Part shown: one piece after another, positions 11,701 to 26,700 of the stretch
Layout: the number at the start of each line of letters is the position of its first letter
How positions within the stretch are numbered: the first letter of the stretch is position 1
Assembly (NCBI RefSeq): GCF_964199755.1
Contig: NC_133897.1
Coordinates: 118,429,579 to 118,493,578 of the forward strand
Source: Larus michahellis
Lineage: Eukaryota; Chordata; Aves; Charadriiformes; Laridae
Reading direction: 5' to 3'
Length of the DNA stretch: 64,000 bases
Notes under the pieces: model-generated
Databases searched by the model: none
Seen by the model: only the letters and a program-made list of their open reading frames with translations
Told to the model about the DNA's origin: nothing
Position numbers and translations under genes: made by a program

Positions 11701-14700
11701 AGTTGTGTCACCCAGTCCCTTGTACAGTCCTGTTTATTAGAAACTTGAGAAGAGGCCAACAGCAGAGAAAAAGGCATTTAAGAACCCTCCAAAAACAGGC
11801 CTTATCAAAAACAATACACCATTCTACTGCCATCATCCCAAACCTCTGCAAAAATGCAGGCCGTAGCCTTTTGGACTATTACAGCGGAACACTGCTGTAT
11901 TTTTGAAAAAATTATGTAAGAGTCTGTCAGTGCCAAACAGAAACAAAATGTGGGTTGGAAGAGCACATGAAGTAAGCGTGTGTAAGGAAAAAAAACGCAA
12001 AACAAAACAAAAGGAAAACACATTGCTAAAATGTCCACCTTTGATTGTTTATCTAAAAGAGGAACACATTCAAAAATGAAAAAAACAAGTTTTCAGCGAA
12101 GCTAACCATATAATTTGTTCCAAGGGAAGAATCTAAAGTCTAGGGACATAGTTCAGAAGGTAATTTTCCTTCAAGTATACTTCAGCATTTAAAAACCCAC
12201 CTACACTGATGTTCTGAATGTCCTTTAAAAAAACAAAACCACAATGCACTAAATGCAGTAATCTCTCTTTCTTCTCTTTAAAGGTCACAGTTGTCCTCCT
12301 AGGCATTCAGATGCCTTACGAAAAAGAATGAGCTTGCAAGACAAAATAAAGCAATTAAAAGGGCAATCTAAAGTAAATTATTTCCAAATACATTTTGGTG
12401 CTGAATCTTTAAAACTAGGAGGTGGAAAAGAAAGTTTTAATTAGCTATAACTAGTGTATTTTGAACAAAGGTCCCCAAGATTCTGACACATGATCACTAA
12501 TTCCACCGAGAGATGGAGACTGGATGGTTGAACCCCAACAATTTTAGAAACAGGAATAGCTCCATGGACTCTGCCTACTTACTTGCTTAAAGGAACCGTG
12601 ACTAGGCAGTACTGCAAAAGCTATTTTAAAAAACATTCATACCGTGAACATTTCTACAGAATTCTGACACAGCTTTCAGTGATTAGGAAAAAAATCCAAG
12701 TGTAGCATCGTTTAACAAAACATTTCCATGTAAGCTGAAATCATTCCTGAGAAATTATTTCAAATGCTTCCATGCACACACAAAAAAAAATGGGGGGGAA
12801 AAAAGATTGTTTCTTAAAATAATCACTCTAAATTTAATGTGTCACTCCATTTTACTGTGGAAACAAGACCCATTTAAAGGAATACTTTATTAACACCTAT
12901 TTGCCTTGATGTCAACTATTTCTATAGTTCCAGTCACTGAGTTATTTACAAGTACTTTTATAAATAAACAGAAATCTTGGCATTTCAGACTGTGTTTGTT
13001 ATCTCAATCAAAAACGGTGCTAGCTCTTCACAATATGTATCAGCATTCAAGGAAATAAGTGTATCCTTGAGATGGATACTTACCTGGGATGAGGTCTGTG
13101 CATAAGAGGAGAGACAGCTGACCTCCTCCACTTATGCCCACAAGGCCACAACTTGCAGAAATTCATCAGCCTGGCCCAACTTGCCCTCGATGAAATGGCT
13201 TGTGTGGTATTGCAGATAGCCTGTGAGAGCTAGGACTGCAGATCCCACCGGGAAGGAGAAGAAAGAAGATTAAAGCGGCATCACCTCAAGCACAGGGAGA
13301 ATGCTGCAGGATTGCTGGAACAAAGATTGGGCCTGAATAGTCAGACAATGAAACAGAACAAATGGGACTTCTTTACACAGCTACTCTAGTAGAGGGAATG
13401 AACAAGAACCAGGAAAGAAAACAGAGGACAACCCAGCCCCAGTGCCTGGATTGTGCCACAGAGAAGGGTCTTAAAACAGCAGCCCTTTTACAAGTTTGTA
13501 CCAGAAGTGGGGTTGGACCCACCTAGAAAGCGTGGGACAGCAGAGAAATACAGACTCATTTGTCAGCTTACAACCTGGTCCCTAAAGAGGGAAACAGAGC
13601 TTGTGAGATCCCTGTTCCAGTTTCTAAATAGGAGTAACGTATTTCAAGAAGATTTAGTGATAGGAAAGACTTGCTCTTTGTAAACACTGCAAGACAAAGA
13701 GCTGAGGCTGAACTCATTGTACCTAATGACCACGGACATGTGAAAGCTCCAGGGTTTGTGCATCAGAGAAAACATGGCCATCAAAGATAACTCATCAGAA
13801 GTTGGTAAATCATCAACTATGGTGAAGTTTTAAGGAAGGATCATGAGGAATCACTTAGGAGGAAAAAGGTCTGTGTCTCCTTAGTGGTGAAATACCTGTC
13901 TGAAAGGCTGAGCTTGGGGTAGGGCTCCAGAGTATTAACCCACAAGAAGTGGGACAGTCAGAGGCTTCCCAGATTCGGTTCGCCACAAAAAAAAAAGGGT
14001 GAAAATCTCAGGCATTCCCATTATTCTGGGAACCAAAGACAGGCCCGGATGCCATGCAGCATCCTGCACACTGCTTACATCGTCATTTACATTTAACAAG
14101 CTGCTCTGAAGGACAACGCAGTGTCCAACTTCAGGATCCAAAGAGAAGAAGGGAGTCGATTCCACGGGTCCAGAGTTTGCTCATTATCAGGCTGAATTAC
14201 CAGCAACAAGATCAACGATGACATCATTGAAATGCTTGGTAGCAGACTAAGATTCATAAAGCAGAAATATCCTAATGTGCGGAAGAACAAAACAGTAGGA
14301 ACAAATCCAGCACGTAAAATCATCCTTGCACAGGCAAAAAGGAGGAATAGGAAAGAACGTGCTCTCATGCATCTGCATTTGTAAATCTGCTTTAGTGATT
14401 CACGAGTGGAGGGAGGCACCATTACCACTAGTTTTAAAGAGTTCCCAAGGACCTTAGGTAGACAGACCATTCCACAACTCATGACATGAATGATCCCCTC
14501 CTTTCTCCTAATCACATTATGGTCAGACAAGAAAAAATGCTCAGAAGAGAAGGCAAAATTTGGTTCATAAAAGTTGTTTTTAAAAAATCAGACAAAAAAT
14601 AGAAATTAATTTAGAATTAGAAATTAGTTTCATAGATAATGAAGTAAAAAATAAAGACTGTTTGGAGAATTCTTTGCTGGAGGACCTTAAGAACAGGCAA

Positions 14701-17700
14701 GATCACTGCTGAGCCTGCTTCCCTATTAGATCTATTTCTTGACCACATAACATCAGAAAATTCTAGTAAGTCTGACATGTGGCGTGAAGACAGGAGATGG
14801 CAGTGGCATTCCTAAGGGTTCCCGGTCCTTGACAAAGCAGAAACTTGGATCCTGGGAGATACAGAAATGTGGGACTCTGCATTCTTGGCTGCCTTGCCTT
14901 CTCCCCTGACCAGCTGTGGTTATGCCATAGCCTCTGCTGTGCCAGTTCTCGATCACTTCAAACCAGCCAGCACTGGCTGGATAAATGTGTCATTCTTGAC
15001 CAAGCTATCACTGGTCCCTTCCACCTCTGACTTTGCAATTACTTCAGAGAAAGATTTTCAAGCTGCAAGAGCCAGCTGTATATTTTAAGTATCAAGCATT
15101 TCTGAGGTGTTCAGGAACATGTTGTTTATACAGCCAAGAACAAGGATGAGGACATTTTCAAAATTTAGATTCCAGTTTAATCTTCCTATCTGGAATGGAA
15201 AGATATGGGGGATTTAGTCCAGACATGACCATGATTTGTTAATATTACAATTATACTTGTACATACCATATAAAAAGTATGTTTCCTCCGATTCACTGTT
15301 AAACTGCTAGAAAGTTAAATGTCATAGTTCTTGCTGTAAGTGAACACAGAATACTTTACAAAAGTTTTCCTTCGTTTGTGTACACAGAGCCAATCCTTGT
15401 AAACTCACTTCCCCAAACTGCCGAAACCTCTGTCCTTACAAAAACGCGTATTTTTTCCAAAGACAGTGTTTTGAAATGGCTCATCAAGTTCACTCACTGT
15501 GCAAAATAAATCATTCTATTTATCATCAGGTCATCTTCTCAAAACATCAGGAAAAAGCTTCTGATATACATAACCTTTGTTTTCATTCTGCTGGTGGAAT
15601 TAAAGCAATGTCAAGCTTTTTATAGACATAATATTTGTTTTGTCCCTCTTCTGCATGTTTTAACCAGCTGCTAAGATAATAATCAAAAATCGTCAGGGAA
15701 ATGGATCACTGTTGGTGCCACCAAAAGCTGAAATCCAGTACTACCAAAAAGGCAAAAATTACATGAGGCAAACATCAGTAACAACATACACTCTTCTGTT
15801 TCTTGAGGGAGAGCCACTGAAATACCTTCCCAAATTTCAGAGTTACATCTCGTTTGTATGTACATCTATTTGACAGTAAGTGTATGTACATGCGTGCACA
15901 CAAATATAAAATGCTATGTCAGGTATAGAGATCTAGCAAAAATGAAACAAAAAAGCTTAAGAACAGGTTAAAAGGAACAGTTAATATTTTAATGCCATCT
16001 TCTGTGTTCATTAATTCACATGAATTTGCTGAGCTGTTAACACTCTCCCTCCTTGTTTACATACGCTTTTCATCTCAGTTGGACTACAAGCCATTTCCAT
16101 CTAGCTTTCCTCTGCTTTGCTGCATCCAAAGTTAAGGCAACCAAACACTGACAGATGGGCAACTTCTCTGCACCTTCGCAAGAATACTTTGATTCAGAGA
16201 GATCCAGCAGCTACTGAAACAGATGAACAAGGCATTGACTGGGACAGCCAAATACACAGAAGAACGCTGAGGGATCTGGATCGCCCCTGTCTAAACCTTG
16301 ACTGAAGTGGTGCAGCGTGTACTGACAAGCCTTTTTGAAATAACCCAGACTTGAGATCTTCCTACAGCAGGTGCTGACTGTGAAGTTTCACAAAGTCAGC
16401 AATGGGCAAGGAGAAGCACCAATGACCACCAGTACGCACACCAATTGTGGAAGGCTGGTACAGGCACTGGAAACCTGCCACAAGTGGGCAGCAAAAATCC
16501 CAGCTGAAGATGGCAAACATGGTACACCATCCTTCCTCGCAAGAAAGAGGACTTCGAACTAAAGTCAAGTACAACCGGACTGCTTGTGAATAGGGCAGGA
16601 GAAAATGCCCTACTCGAGAAAACATGGAAAAAAATGAATATACTGCTTTCTTTCCACGGTCATCACTCAAAATAAAGCACCATTAACAGCTGCAGACACT
16701 GTGTACAGAAGATATTCCCAGTCCTGCACAGCACCTGAATTAATAGTGCATGCAGAACCACACCAAAATCAAACAAGCATTAACTGTTTAATTTCAGGTC
16801 AGCTTTGGGGATGATCTATCACGGAAATAAAAACTTCCCTGGAAGCTTACAAACATATTGACTATCGCAATGAAAAGGCTTTCCATGCAATCTGGATCAT
16901 TTCTAGAAGTTTGAAGGCTCATTTAAACCAACTTTAAAGCGTCAAAGCCAATCTCTGGTTAAAAGAGGTAGAGCAAATGGGGGCAAAAATCCTCCAACTA
17001 ACCCTCCTGTAGAGCCTCCTTCCCCTAGATATTGATTCAGACGTATTAATCAATACATTAAAACGACCTGTGAGAGTTTTCAACTTTGTTCTGAGGGTCT
17101 GTTGTTACCAATTAAAAGGAAATGCAAAACATACTGCTTAACCTAACAGCTCCAGGTGATAACACAGGCCCCTGAAGGAGCAGACAGAGAAGGATTTTAA
17201 GCAGAGACACAGCTTTTTCCGAAGAAAAATAATGAAGCTTTAGGCTTAAACCAACAAAATAATGGCTACTCCCAATGGAAACAGCAATGCTGTGATCCTG
17301 CCTGAAAAGCTGAGCAGCCCAAACAAGGGAAAGAAACAATCCAAAGTGAAATACATTGGAGAAAGGGGTAAAGCAAAACAGGGTTTGCTGTCAATTCCGC
17401 TCATCAGTTTAAAGCTAACTTGAGCATGTCCACTGCCATCACCCTTACAGCCTGACCAAAGTGCAGACGTGCCCTAAGGGTTTTTGTTTCCTGACAGACT
17501 TAACTGGAGACTGTCAGGCTATGAATTCAGTAGACAGCGCAATGAGTTTGTGCTTTACAGCATACTTAGGTGCGCACTGCTCTCAGGTGGACTCTGCTCA
17601 GCTCTCCTGAAGGAAGAAAACCCTTTAATCCTCCCCGACACACACCCTTGATCAAGAGGTGCATGGGCCTGGGCAGTGTTGATGCTTAAACAGTAAGTGA

Positions 17701-20700
17701 TGCTGGCACCATGGCAACAGTGGCACCATGGCAACGGTGACAGTCAGTAACTTCATGACCCACACAGCTTTGATCCAGCCACACAGAAGTTTTTACCAGC
17801 TGTTGTAAAATTCTTTGAGATCCTTTATTTCTATTTGCCTAAATGCCTGCACAGATCTCCAGCTTTGCTAAAGCACATTTTTCTTGAAGGAGGTTTGGGT
17901 CGCTTTCTTCTGCCCTTCCCTTATGTTTTATTTCTCTTTACTTTTTTGACGATTATTAAAACAATAATGGTAAATTCCAGGGGGTTCTTTAAGAACACAT
18001 TTAGTTCTGTGTATTGTGACTCAATAGCAGCCAGTGCTTAAACTTGCCCTGACAGTCAAATGGCTAATGATAACGGTAAAACTTAGTTCTAGTTCAAATG
18101 AATCTATCTGGTTTTCATAGCAATTAACTTCTGAGCCAGCTTAAAATCAGCTACTCGCTGGATTTAAAACATAAAACATACTTAAAAAGAGGGGGAGGGT
18201 AGACCAAATGACACACAGAGTCAACAATCTGCCCTCTAAAATGTTTTCAGAACAGAAGCAGTATAAATGTTTACCTCTAGCAAAATCATCAGGTTTTTAA
18301 AATTTTTTGGTTTTGTTTTTGTTTTTTTACCTTAACAATAACCCAAACTATAATCTCTGCATCACAGAGGAGTATTTCTATGTATCAGCTTTTCAGTTGC
18401 TATAAGAAAGCAGACTTCTTAATTATCCCTAGTATGCTTTTAAAGGGCAGACAATCCTCTGCATTTCTATGCCTAGATAGTAATATACAGTTCCAGTATT
18501 TAGAGAGTTAGGTATCCATCCTCTACTTTCTATTGCATTTAGGAAGATTCTTCTCAGTGCTGTTGTTTGTACATTCTTTTTGTTTCCAGGATGTGATGAC
18601 CAATGCAACCAAGACACTGATCCTGCAAGTGCAAGATTGAAGCAATAGGTGGTTGTATCAGCTTCCTTGAAGTCATTCAGCACCCTGGTTTATCAGATTA
18701 ATACATTGTCAAGGACTAATGTATAATCCTTTCAGATTAATGTGCTACAGTAACTATCTTTTAATACTGAGCATCATGTGAATGCCAAAAAGAACTGCTG
18801 AATTGTTGTCTAACTTCATTATTCTCTTATTCCTCATAAGACAAAGGGGTGACCAAACTATTGTTCTTGCACCGTATGCGTCTCATTAGCAGTTTGGCTG
18901 CAGGAGAAAATGAGCCATTAGGGGATACTGAAGCTGCGGTTACTAGGTCATTCTGGAACCAGCTGTATGCCCAGCCCTGTCCTACAATGCAGAAAGGGTT
19001 CAAAAAAGCCCTTCTGGCTCCTGCCTCTGAAACACTTCTAGAGAACCATCTGCCTTCGCCTCTTTAGGGTACACGGTACCTGTCTCACGGCTCTCAGCCA
19101 TACAAAGATTTAATGTATAGCTACTGGGTAGTCTTTCCGATTCTTGGCAATACCTTAATTTCCTTGGTTCTGCACTGTCTGTTTCTTTCTTTTAAGCCTT
19201 ACAAGAACCACCTCAGAGAAAGACACAGCAATTCTTCTATGTTGCAGAGACACCTTACAATAGTTAAGTACAGAAAGTAAAGAAGGATATGTGGGTTACT
19301 GAGCGTAATTAATAGAATTCATGTAAGAAAATCATGGTCATATTTACAACGATCAGATATGAACAAGACAAGATCTTTCCTTTCAGAAAGGTCTACATCT
19401 ATCAATGTAAACACATATATCTACATATGCATTCATGTATATAAACACATACTGTATATAGCATAGAAATATATAAACATACATCACTGATGAGATAGGA
19501 CTGACCTATTACAAGCACATCATAACTCATTTTGCTTTCCTACAAAAAGTGAAAGATATTCTGAGACTTTTAAAGAAAATCACAACTCTTTGCCCCTTGT
19601 AAAATACTAGGTTGGCTTGAAAATTACACTAGCTATTTCTTTTTGAACATCAGGTAGCCACTCCACCCTGCCTTCACTCAAACACAAACATCAGATTTTC
19701 TGTCGTAATAAAGAGAAAGCAAAAACATGAAGCATTTGCCCTCCACTACTGGAGATAACGGACAAAACATACGTTTCCCCTTCTTATGACAAATGAGAGG
19801 TAAAGTGCTACCAATCTTCAGCCTATAAAGTGTAGAGTGGTTACAGTACAGAGCTTAATTTTAACAGTGCCTCTGTTCATATTTAAATATTTCTCTTAAA
19901 CGTGACCACTGAAAACGTAATCCAGATACCGTAATTACTCTCAGTGTTCCAGTTCCGTTTTAAGGACGCAAAGGGAAAACCCTGCACAATTCATGTACAT
20001 TCTCCCTGAAGCATGCTTTGCTGATATGGAAACACTATCAATCATGATTCAAACAGGTGTGCATACATGCACCACACTCATAGCATCTGTTCAGGTCAGT
20101 TCTGCAAATGAGAGGCACAATCCAGGCAGCTAAAGCTTTGTCAAGCAAGAACAGCAAAAGTCATTTAATGAGGGATACGAGAAGGCTTCTTTAGGCCAAA
20201 TACCTTTGACTTTATTTGACTCTGGCAAAAAGTGCTTTGTCCATTCTTGCTGTTACAAGATTGACTGTTGATGCACATATAACTGACCAAAAGCTGAATT
20301 ATATTTGTATTTCCAGGTTATACCAAATGCCCCCTGTTCCCTGTAAATGCTTCATGCATTATAATGCTTAACTGTACTTTTCCTCTGTCATTTCAGCCTG
20401 TCGAGGAGTCTCTTTTCCTGATGTGCTGTCCCAATACTGCAAAGGCCTTAAGCTGCTCCTGCCATTTAGTCTCTCCCCTGGAACCTCTGAGCTCAGAAGC
20501 TGACAGGGCAATGTGAGTCATCATCTTGTTCTTATTTTATGAATTGTTAAATATTCGTGTAATGGAGTTAAGTATTGGAACAGCAACAACAGCAGTGTTC
20601 AACCTATTATGATCATGGGCACCAGGCACTGAAACCTTTTGAGCAGATGTGAACCTGTAAAAAATCTACACCTCTCTATGCTTTTACTCAGTCAGTTCTC

Positions 20701-23700
20701 TCAGTATTATCTTCTGTTTGATGCCCTGAATTTTACTGGTCAGTAATATGGTATACTGTGTTAAAGAATTATTTTTTCTATTTGATTTGAAAAGCATTGC
20801 TTTTCAATTTGGGGAGCAGCCAGCTGTTTTAACACTCTGCTGCTGTAAAATACCACAATAAAATGCACTTCATCTTATGTTACGTTCAGCAAGAGCTAGC
20901 CTTTTGGCATTCCAAGTTATTCTTCACCTCATCTAGCCCTTATGAGATCATGAAATAGAGATTACCATAAAGAGACACAGAAGGCTGATAACCCGGACAG
21001 GATGATGATGCTTTTCATCGTCACACTTAAGCGGTGAATTTAACAGGCAAACTGACAGTTTGCTACATATATCTGGCACAAAAGGAGCTGGCTCCTTGGG
21101 AAGGACTGAGCTCAGCATCTGCCTATGTCTATCTTCCTCCAGAGGACTAGATGCCAGTGGGCGGGCCAGCAGCCAGGTCAGGCAGGGACCGATACTATAA
21201 CTGCCTTGCAGTATCAGGACCTCTGACAAAAGGTGGGAGAGGAGGCAATTCCAAACTCCACATGGTGGACCATGACCTCCCACAGCAGTGGCTCCGTGCT
21301 GGCTCAGCTGGCATCAAGGAGGAAAAAAAAGCTGGTTCCAGCAGGCAGAGTGTAAAGTTCCTGGCAGCTGGGGTCCATGAAGAAAAGGAAAATTGACTTG
21401 AGTTTCCTGGAGGCAGAATACACTGGCACTGTGGTGGAAGACAAAATTTTTAAGCATAGACCACTTAGTGGCTGTGATAATTCTGGACCATTTAGCTACT
21501 TTATGTGCACCATTTCATAATTCTCAAAGTCCAAATTAACCAGGCTGATATTTTTAGCCCCTGTCAGTTTTTTCTCTCTCAAAGTGCAAGAGAATATGGT
21601 TCAAGGGACCATGACTTCTGGAAGAGAACTTCAACAGTGAGGAGAGTAAGGCAAAAAAAATGGGGCCAAAGGCAGATATGTTATGGGCTACATCAATGTG
21701 TTTCCATGCAACACAAGAACTGAATGTCTTTTCCAAAGCCAGCTGGACACTCAGTCCAAAGCCATGTGCTTGGCTGTTGCCCTATACCAGATAATACCTT
21801 CACAAAGCAGACCAGAAGACTGACAGAAGAAAATATCCCTTGAGCAACCTGGGAAGCCAACAGCGAACTTTTCCACATAGACATCAGTTACGCGAACACC
21901 TACCCAGCTGTGCACTCCGACGCCACTTCCACAACTGGCTCAAATGACCCAGATGGGGACTGGCCCATTGTGCCAAGACTGATCATATCTGAAGTACCTT
22001 ACTGTAGAGGGGGGTGCTGGGTAGGGTGCTTCACGCATTCTCAGCGACTGCTCTTTCCATGCTAGATTGCCCGAAGGTCTCAGGCTGAACGCTGCAGGCT
22101 GAGGCCATTGTCAGTTCAAGACCTGTGTGGTTTTGTGCTTCTTCAAACCTCTTCTTGCCCACAGTATATCTGCTACAAAAGAACAGATCCTATGCATGCT
22201 GCTTTACTTATACATTGAAAGCACAAATGCTGCTGAAAGCATTCAAGGATATTGTCAGAACCAATGAGGACAACTAGCTTAAGGGCAATATTTTAGTGAA
22301 AAGTAACATAATGTATTTTTCAACTGTTAAAATCTATAGAAACACCAGAAGTGCTTATATTCCTTGTCAACATTATCAGATGTAAAACATTTTTCTGTCA
22401 TGACTAACTCAGAACTCAGATATCACTAGTATCAAAAATAGCATAGGAAACTTCGGGATGCGTAATTGAGTATTTTTTAAAAAACCATTAGCAGAAATAG
22501 CAAGTTTCCATCAATCTCTCTCCCGCATGACACTTACAGTTTTGGTATTTCTGTGCATGTATAAAGTCCATTTCCTATTGTATTTCCCATCTCACAACTC
22601 CTTTGGGAAAACCTAATTCATAAACAAATAATTCCCAGACCAGATAGCTAAATCTCCCTGCTGACCCCTTTCTGTACAACCCAACAATAACAACAGAGAC
22701 ACAGTCTCTGCATTGCCATTCTCTGGTGTGTTTATGCTGTTTTAGTAATGATGTAATGGAAAGAAATCAACATGCTATTATTATTATTATTATTATGCTA
22801 AGGACTGCAAGGAAGAATTGGTATTCTTTAAGGTTTTATTTTTCCATTCAAAAACAAAAGTCTTTCCAGGGCTTTCTAACCATTCACTGTCACAAAAGGT
22901 CAAAATATTCCATCAGAAACCTTAAGAAACGTGATACATGAAAAAAATGTTTTTTAAAACATCAACACAGCTAATCCACTTTGAGCAACGCCTTTTATGA
23001 GCAATGTCACAAAGTTACACACTTAGCCCTGTGGGCTCCAGCGGTCCATGTGTGTCCCATGCATGGGAAGACAGTGACAGAAATGACTATAGCCTTTGGC
23101 CTCCCATTCCGTCAGAAAGGGTGGGGAAGACTCTGCAAGAAGACCCATTCCCCTCTGCCCCCTTAGGACAACCATCCATAACAACATGCATGGAGAGAGC
23201 TGGACTCTTCCTCTCCATGCTAGCTGTGGATATGATGAGAACAGCTCACTGTCATCTCCTAAAATTGTTTGAAGGCTATGTGACTTCCCTGAGCACCACA
23301 CACTTCAGGGACAGGACATAAGCCATTCAGTCTGCCTCCCCCAGAGCCCTATGGTTGTTTGCTGACTTTTGTCAAAAGTCAAAATCTAATCCTTAAACAG
23401 GTGTACAGATGGGATTGAGAAATAAATGCACTTAAGACTTTGCAAAGATTGGTTCTAAGTTGGGAAGGGAGAGGAAGAGAAAGACAGGGAGCCCCATTTC
23501 AGACAGCAGCAGCTCACTAACATGGGCAGTTTCTGAAGAAAGCAACCTGGAGTGCGACACCAAGTGCCTATCAGAGAGGTCAATGATCAGGCTCAAGATT
23601 TGTGAGGCAGTCATGGGTGACGTGGAAGTTTTTAAGAATCAAAAAAGCAGATAACAATCCTCAAAAGAACAGGGAAGCAGCAAGGGAGGAGAATGTGGCT

Positions 23701-26700
23701 ACATTTGCTCATTTTTGGAAGCCTAGCATTAGCTAACTTTGAAACCTTCCATGTTTGTATGTTATATAGCGCATGGTTCTCCCATATAATTTTGGCATTT
23801 ACATCAGCACATTAGCAACGGAAACGATTTCCAGAACAGTCCTCATTCTTTTGTTTTCTCTCTGTCACACTTATGATTCATCTCCCAGCCTGAGCTCTAC
23901 AAATGTAAGTAACTCTGGGAGACCAAATAAAAACATGGAAGACTGCATATCTGTTATGCAGAGGAACCAATGAAGCTGCATCCTCTGCAATTCAACATTC
24001 TGTTAGATTTGACACAATCTACTTTTAAATTGTCATTTTCTACCGTCAAGTATATAGAGACGGTTTGTCAAAGTACCTTCCAAAGACACAATCCAAGCCA
24101 GCGGTTCTGCAGTTAGCTTTACGTTCAAGAGAATGACAATATCAAATGTAAGTGATGCGCATCATGATGCATAAAAGGAAACAAACTGATTCAGAGCATC
24201 TCTTAGGGTTCAATCTATCAATTAATGTCTGCTGAGACTGGATTTATTATATCGAGCACAGATGAAAATTGCGCTGCGATACTACCCCCAAGTTGCAACA
24301 CATAACTTTATGTACTTATTTGTTTGACCATGTTCTGCCCAAACGCTGTGTAGCTGCCATTTTCAGTGGATACAACGCCTCTTAATGTACATATGAAAAT
24401 TTTCCATTACCTGGAGATTCAAAACCTCCAACAAGTCTCAGCTATTCTTACGAGACAGCTTCCTTAAATTGCATTAGTGCTCCTGGGAGCCTGTGACACT
24501 TTGCTTAGTGGTCATGTAGCACACAAAGGAGCTGTTATGGAGACTGATGTCTTCCCAACAATTATATGGTGTAATTAGTGTTGGATGCTACAACGTAACT
24601 ATCAAGCTGTCTCCATGGAAACTACCCGAAAACCTATACTTTTAAGGTTTCAGCAACTGGACTTTTTTATAGACCCTTAAAATGCAGTTAAGAGCACACT
24701 GATTGCCTTATCTGCTTGTTAAGCTCAACAAAGAAACACATTTTCTTTTCCAAGGTATTTGCTTGGTCCCCGTAGTGACTCACAGGAATCAAATAGATGT
24801 GTCAAGAATAAATATACATATTTCATACAGTGAGGACCAACCACAAATCAATAAGGATTTTCACCATTTTTAATTATCTTTATGCATATGTGCATGCGAA
24901 TCCACATGCATAAGAGTACACAAGGTGCATAGATGGAAGAAGCTGACTTCTACTTTTATGAACTCCTTCTTGGCATACTTGAAAGCTTCAGGATCATGAA
25001 AACTCCCTCTCTTAGAGATGCACTTCAAACCACACTGGTGCCATGAAGAACATACCAGCAGAGTCTGGCCCGGTCTAGCACACAGTTCTCCCTCTCTCCC
25101 AGGGCTTTGGCTTGCAGCTGCACAGTTTTTCCAGGTTGGGCAGATCTTGAGACAGCCTTGCAAGCAGTGCAGGATCTTTGCCGAATGAAAATGCACCGCG
25201 TTTATGGAACTCTAGTGGGAGTTTATGACATTTTTGCATAAAGCTTTATGAAGTCCAAGCCAAGAAAGCAATGTGATTTTCAGCCAAGAATCTCACTGTC
25301 GCTTTTGCCTGAGCACTGCAGCATGCAAAGAAGAGACTAGTTCAGTCTACAATATAACCAAGTGGGCAAGTGCCGGAAAACCAGAAACATTCTTGTTCTA
25401 GTTATGATATACATACAAATTTTTTAAACAGATTTTTTAATCCAGAACTCTCTCCCATTAGGGCAGAGATGAACAAGGAGAGCTATTTGCTTCAGAAGGT
25501 GCCAGTGGCAGGACTCTCTTTAAGTGGCACCTATTTCTGCCAGTAAACAGCCCTCAGCAGAAGCAAGGAACTGACATTCTGGACCAGAATATTTTATAGC
25601 ACTTGCATGCTAAGCAGCAGTGAGAGAGGAATTAAGAGTTATACAAATAGAAGCACATGCTTTAGCAAAGGCTTTAAGACTGCAAAAATGTGGAAAAAAC
25701 AGGAATTTATTTTATTTCTCCTGGTTAGTTTGCCCCTGGAATTAAAGCAGATCAAATTCTCACGTGAAACACTATCTGTGAAGAGAGGTGCAGTGAGCAT
25801 AACCAGGCTAGGAGCCCCAGAAGACTTGCAGTTGTGGCCTCTCCATTTTATGAGAAGGAGGAAAAAGAGAATTTCTGCTTTAATAAAAAACATCAGTACT
25901 TTTCCAGTCTTTAAGAGGGATATCATCCATTTTGTCGCACTGACATGAAGATGGATCTAGTCTATCCATTCTCTTCACGACACCATGGGGACCAAAGCAG
26001 CAGATACACAGACACAAAATACAAAACCAAAGACTACAGGAGGCATTCTGAATAGCTGTTATATATTTTCGGTGAGGATTAAAACTGCTGGGGTATAAGT
26101 ACAGTGGGCTACAGTTAGGTAAATAAGACCTACGGGTAAGATACTCTTTCAGACGTTCCTGCAAAAAGTACTTTCACAACGTCTGGCAGCCAGCATTAAA
26201 CATAGGGTGACCTCGGGCAAACCCTTCTGAAGTTAACAAACAAGGAACCAAAGCAGCTGTCAGGGGATGCTTTTCTGTATCAGGGAGCCTTCAATGCTAT
26301 TCAGATATCCTAGAGACTACATAATGGCGCATGGGATGGCCACATAGAAAAGAGCCGCATGCTCCTGATCAGATTAATCTAAACTTTCTTCGAATCAATG
26401 CATAAGAAAACCAGCGTAAAACTCAATGCAACTTGATTTCAGTTATCCAACTTCATTTCTTCAGAGGGGGGAGGAAGAAACAGAGAATCCCAAATCCACT
26501 TTCCACTGACCTTCCCATTTATTCTTCCTCTTTATTACAAGCTGCCTCAATAGGTTCCTGTCAGAAACAAGCTGAATTTCCTACTACAAGTTTATTGGGA
26601 TAACACTAAACATGACACAGGAGTATGAATTCATGAGTAACCAGTATCTTGCTGAAGACATGTTCTGAAATACCATTTTCCCCTTCTATTCATGATTTGA

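Noticed and set aside
13080-14560. Possible LTR element or endogenous retrovirus
   Set aside because: I saw no paired terminal repeats, primer-binding site, polypurine tract or retroviral protein motifs.
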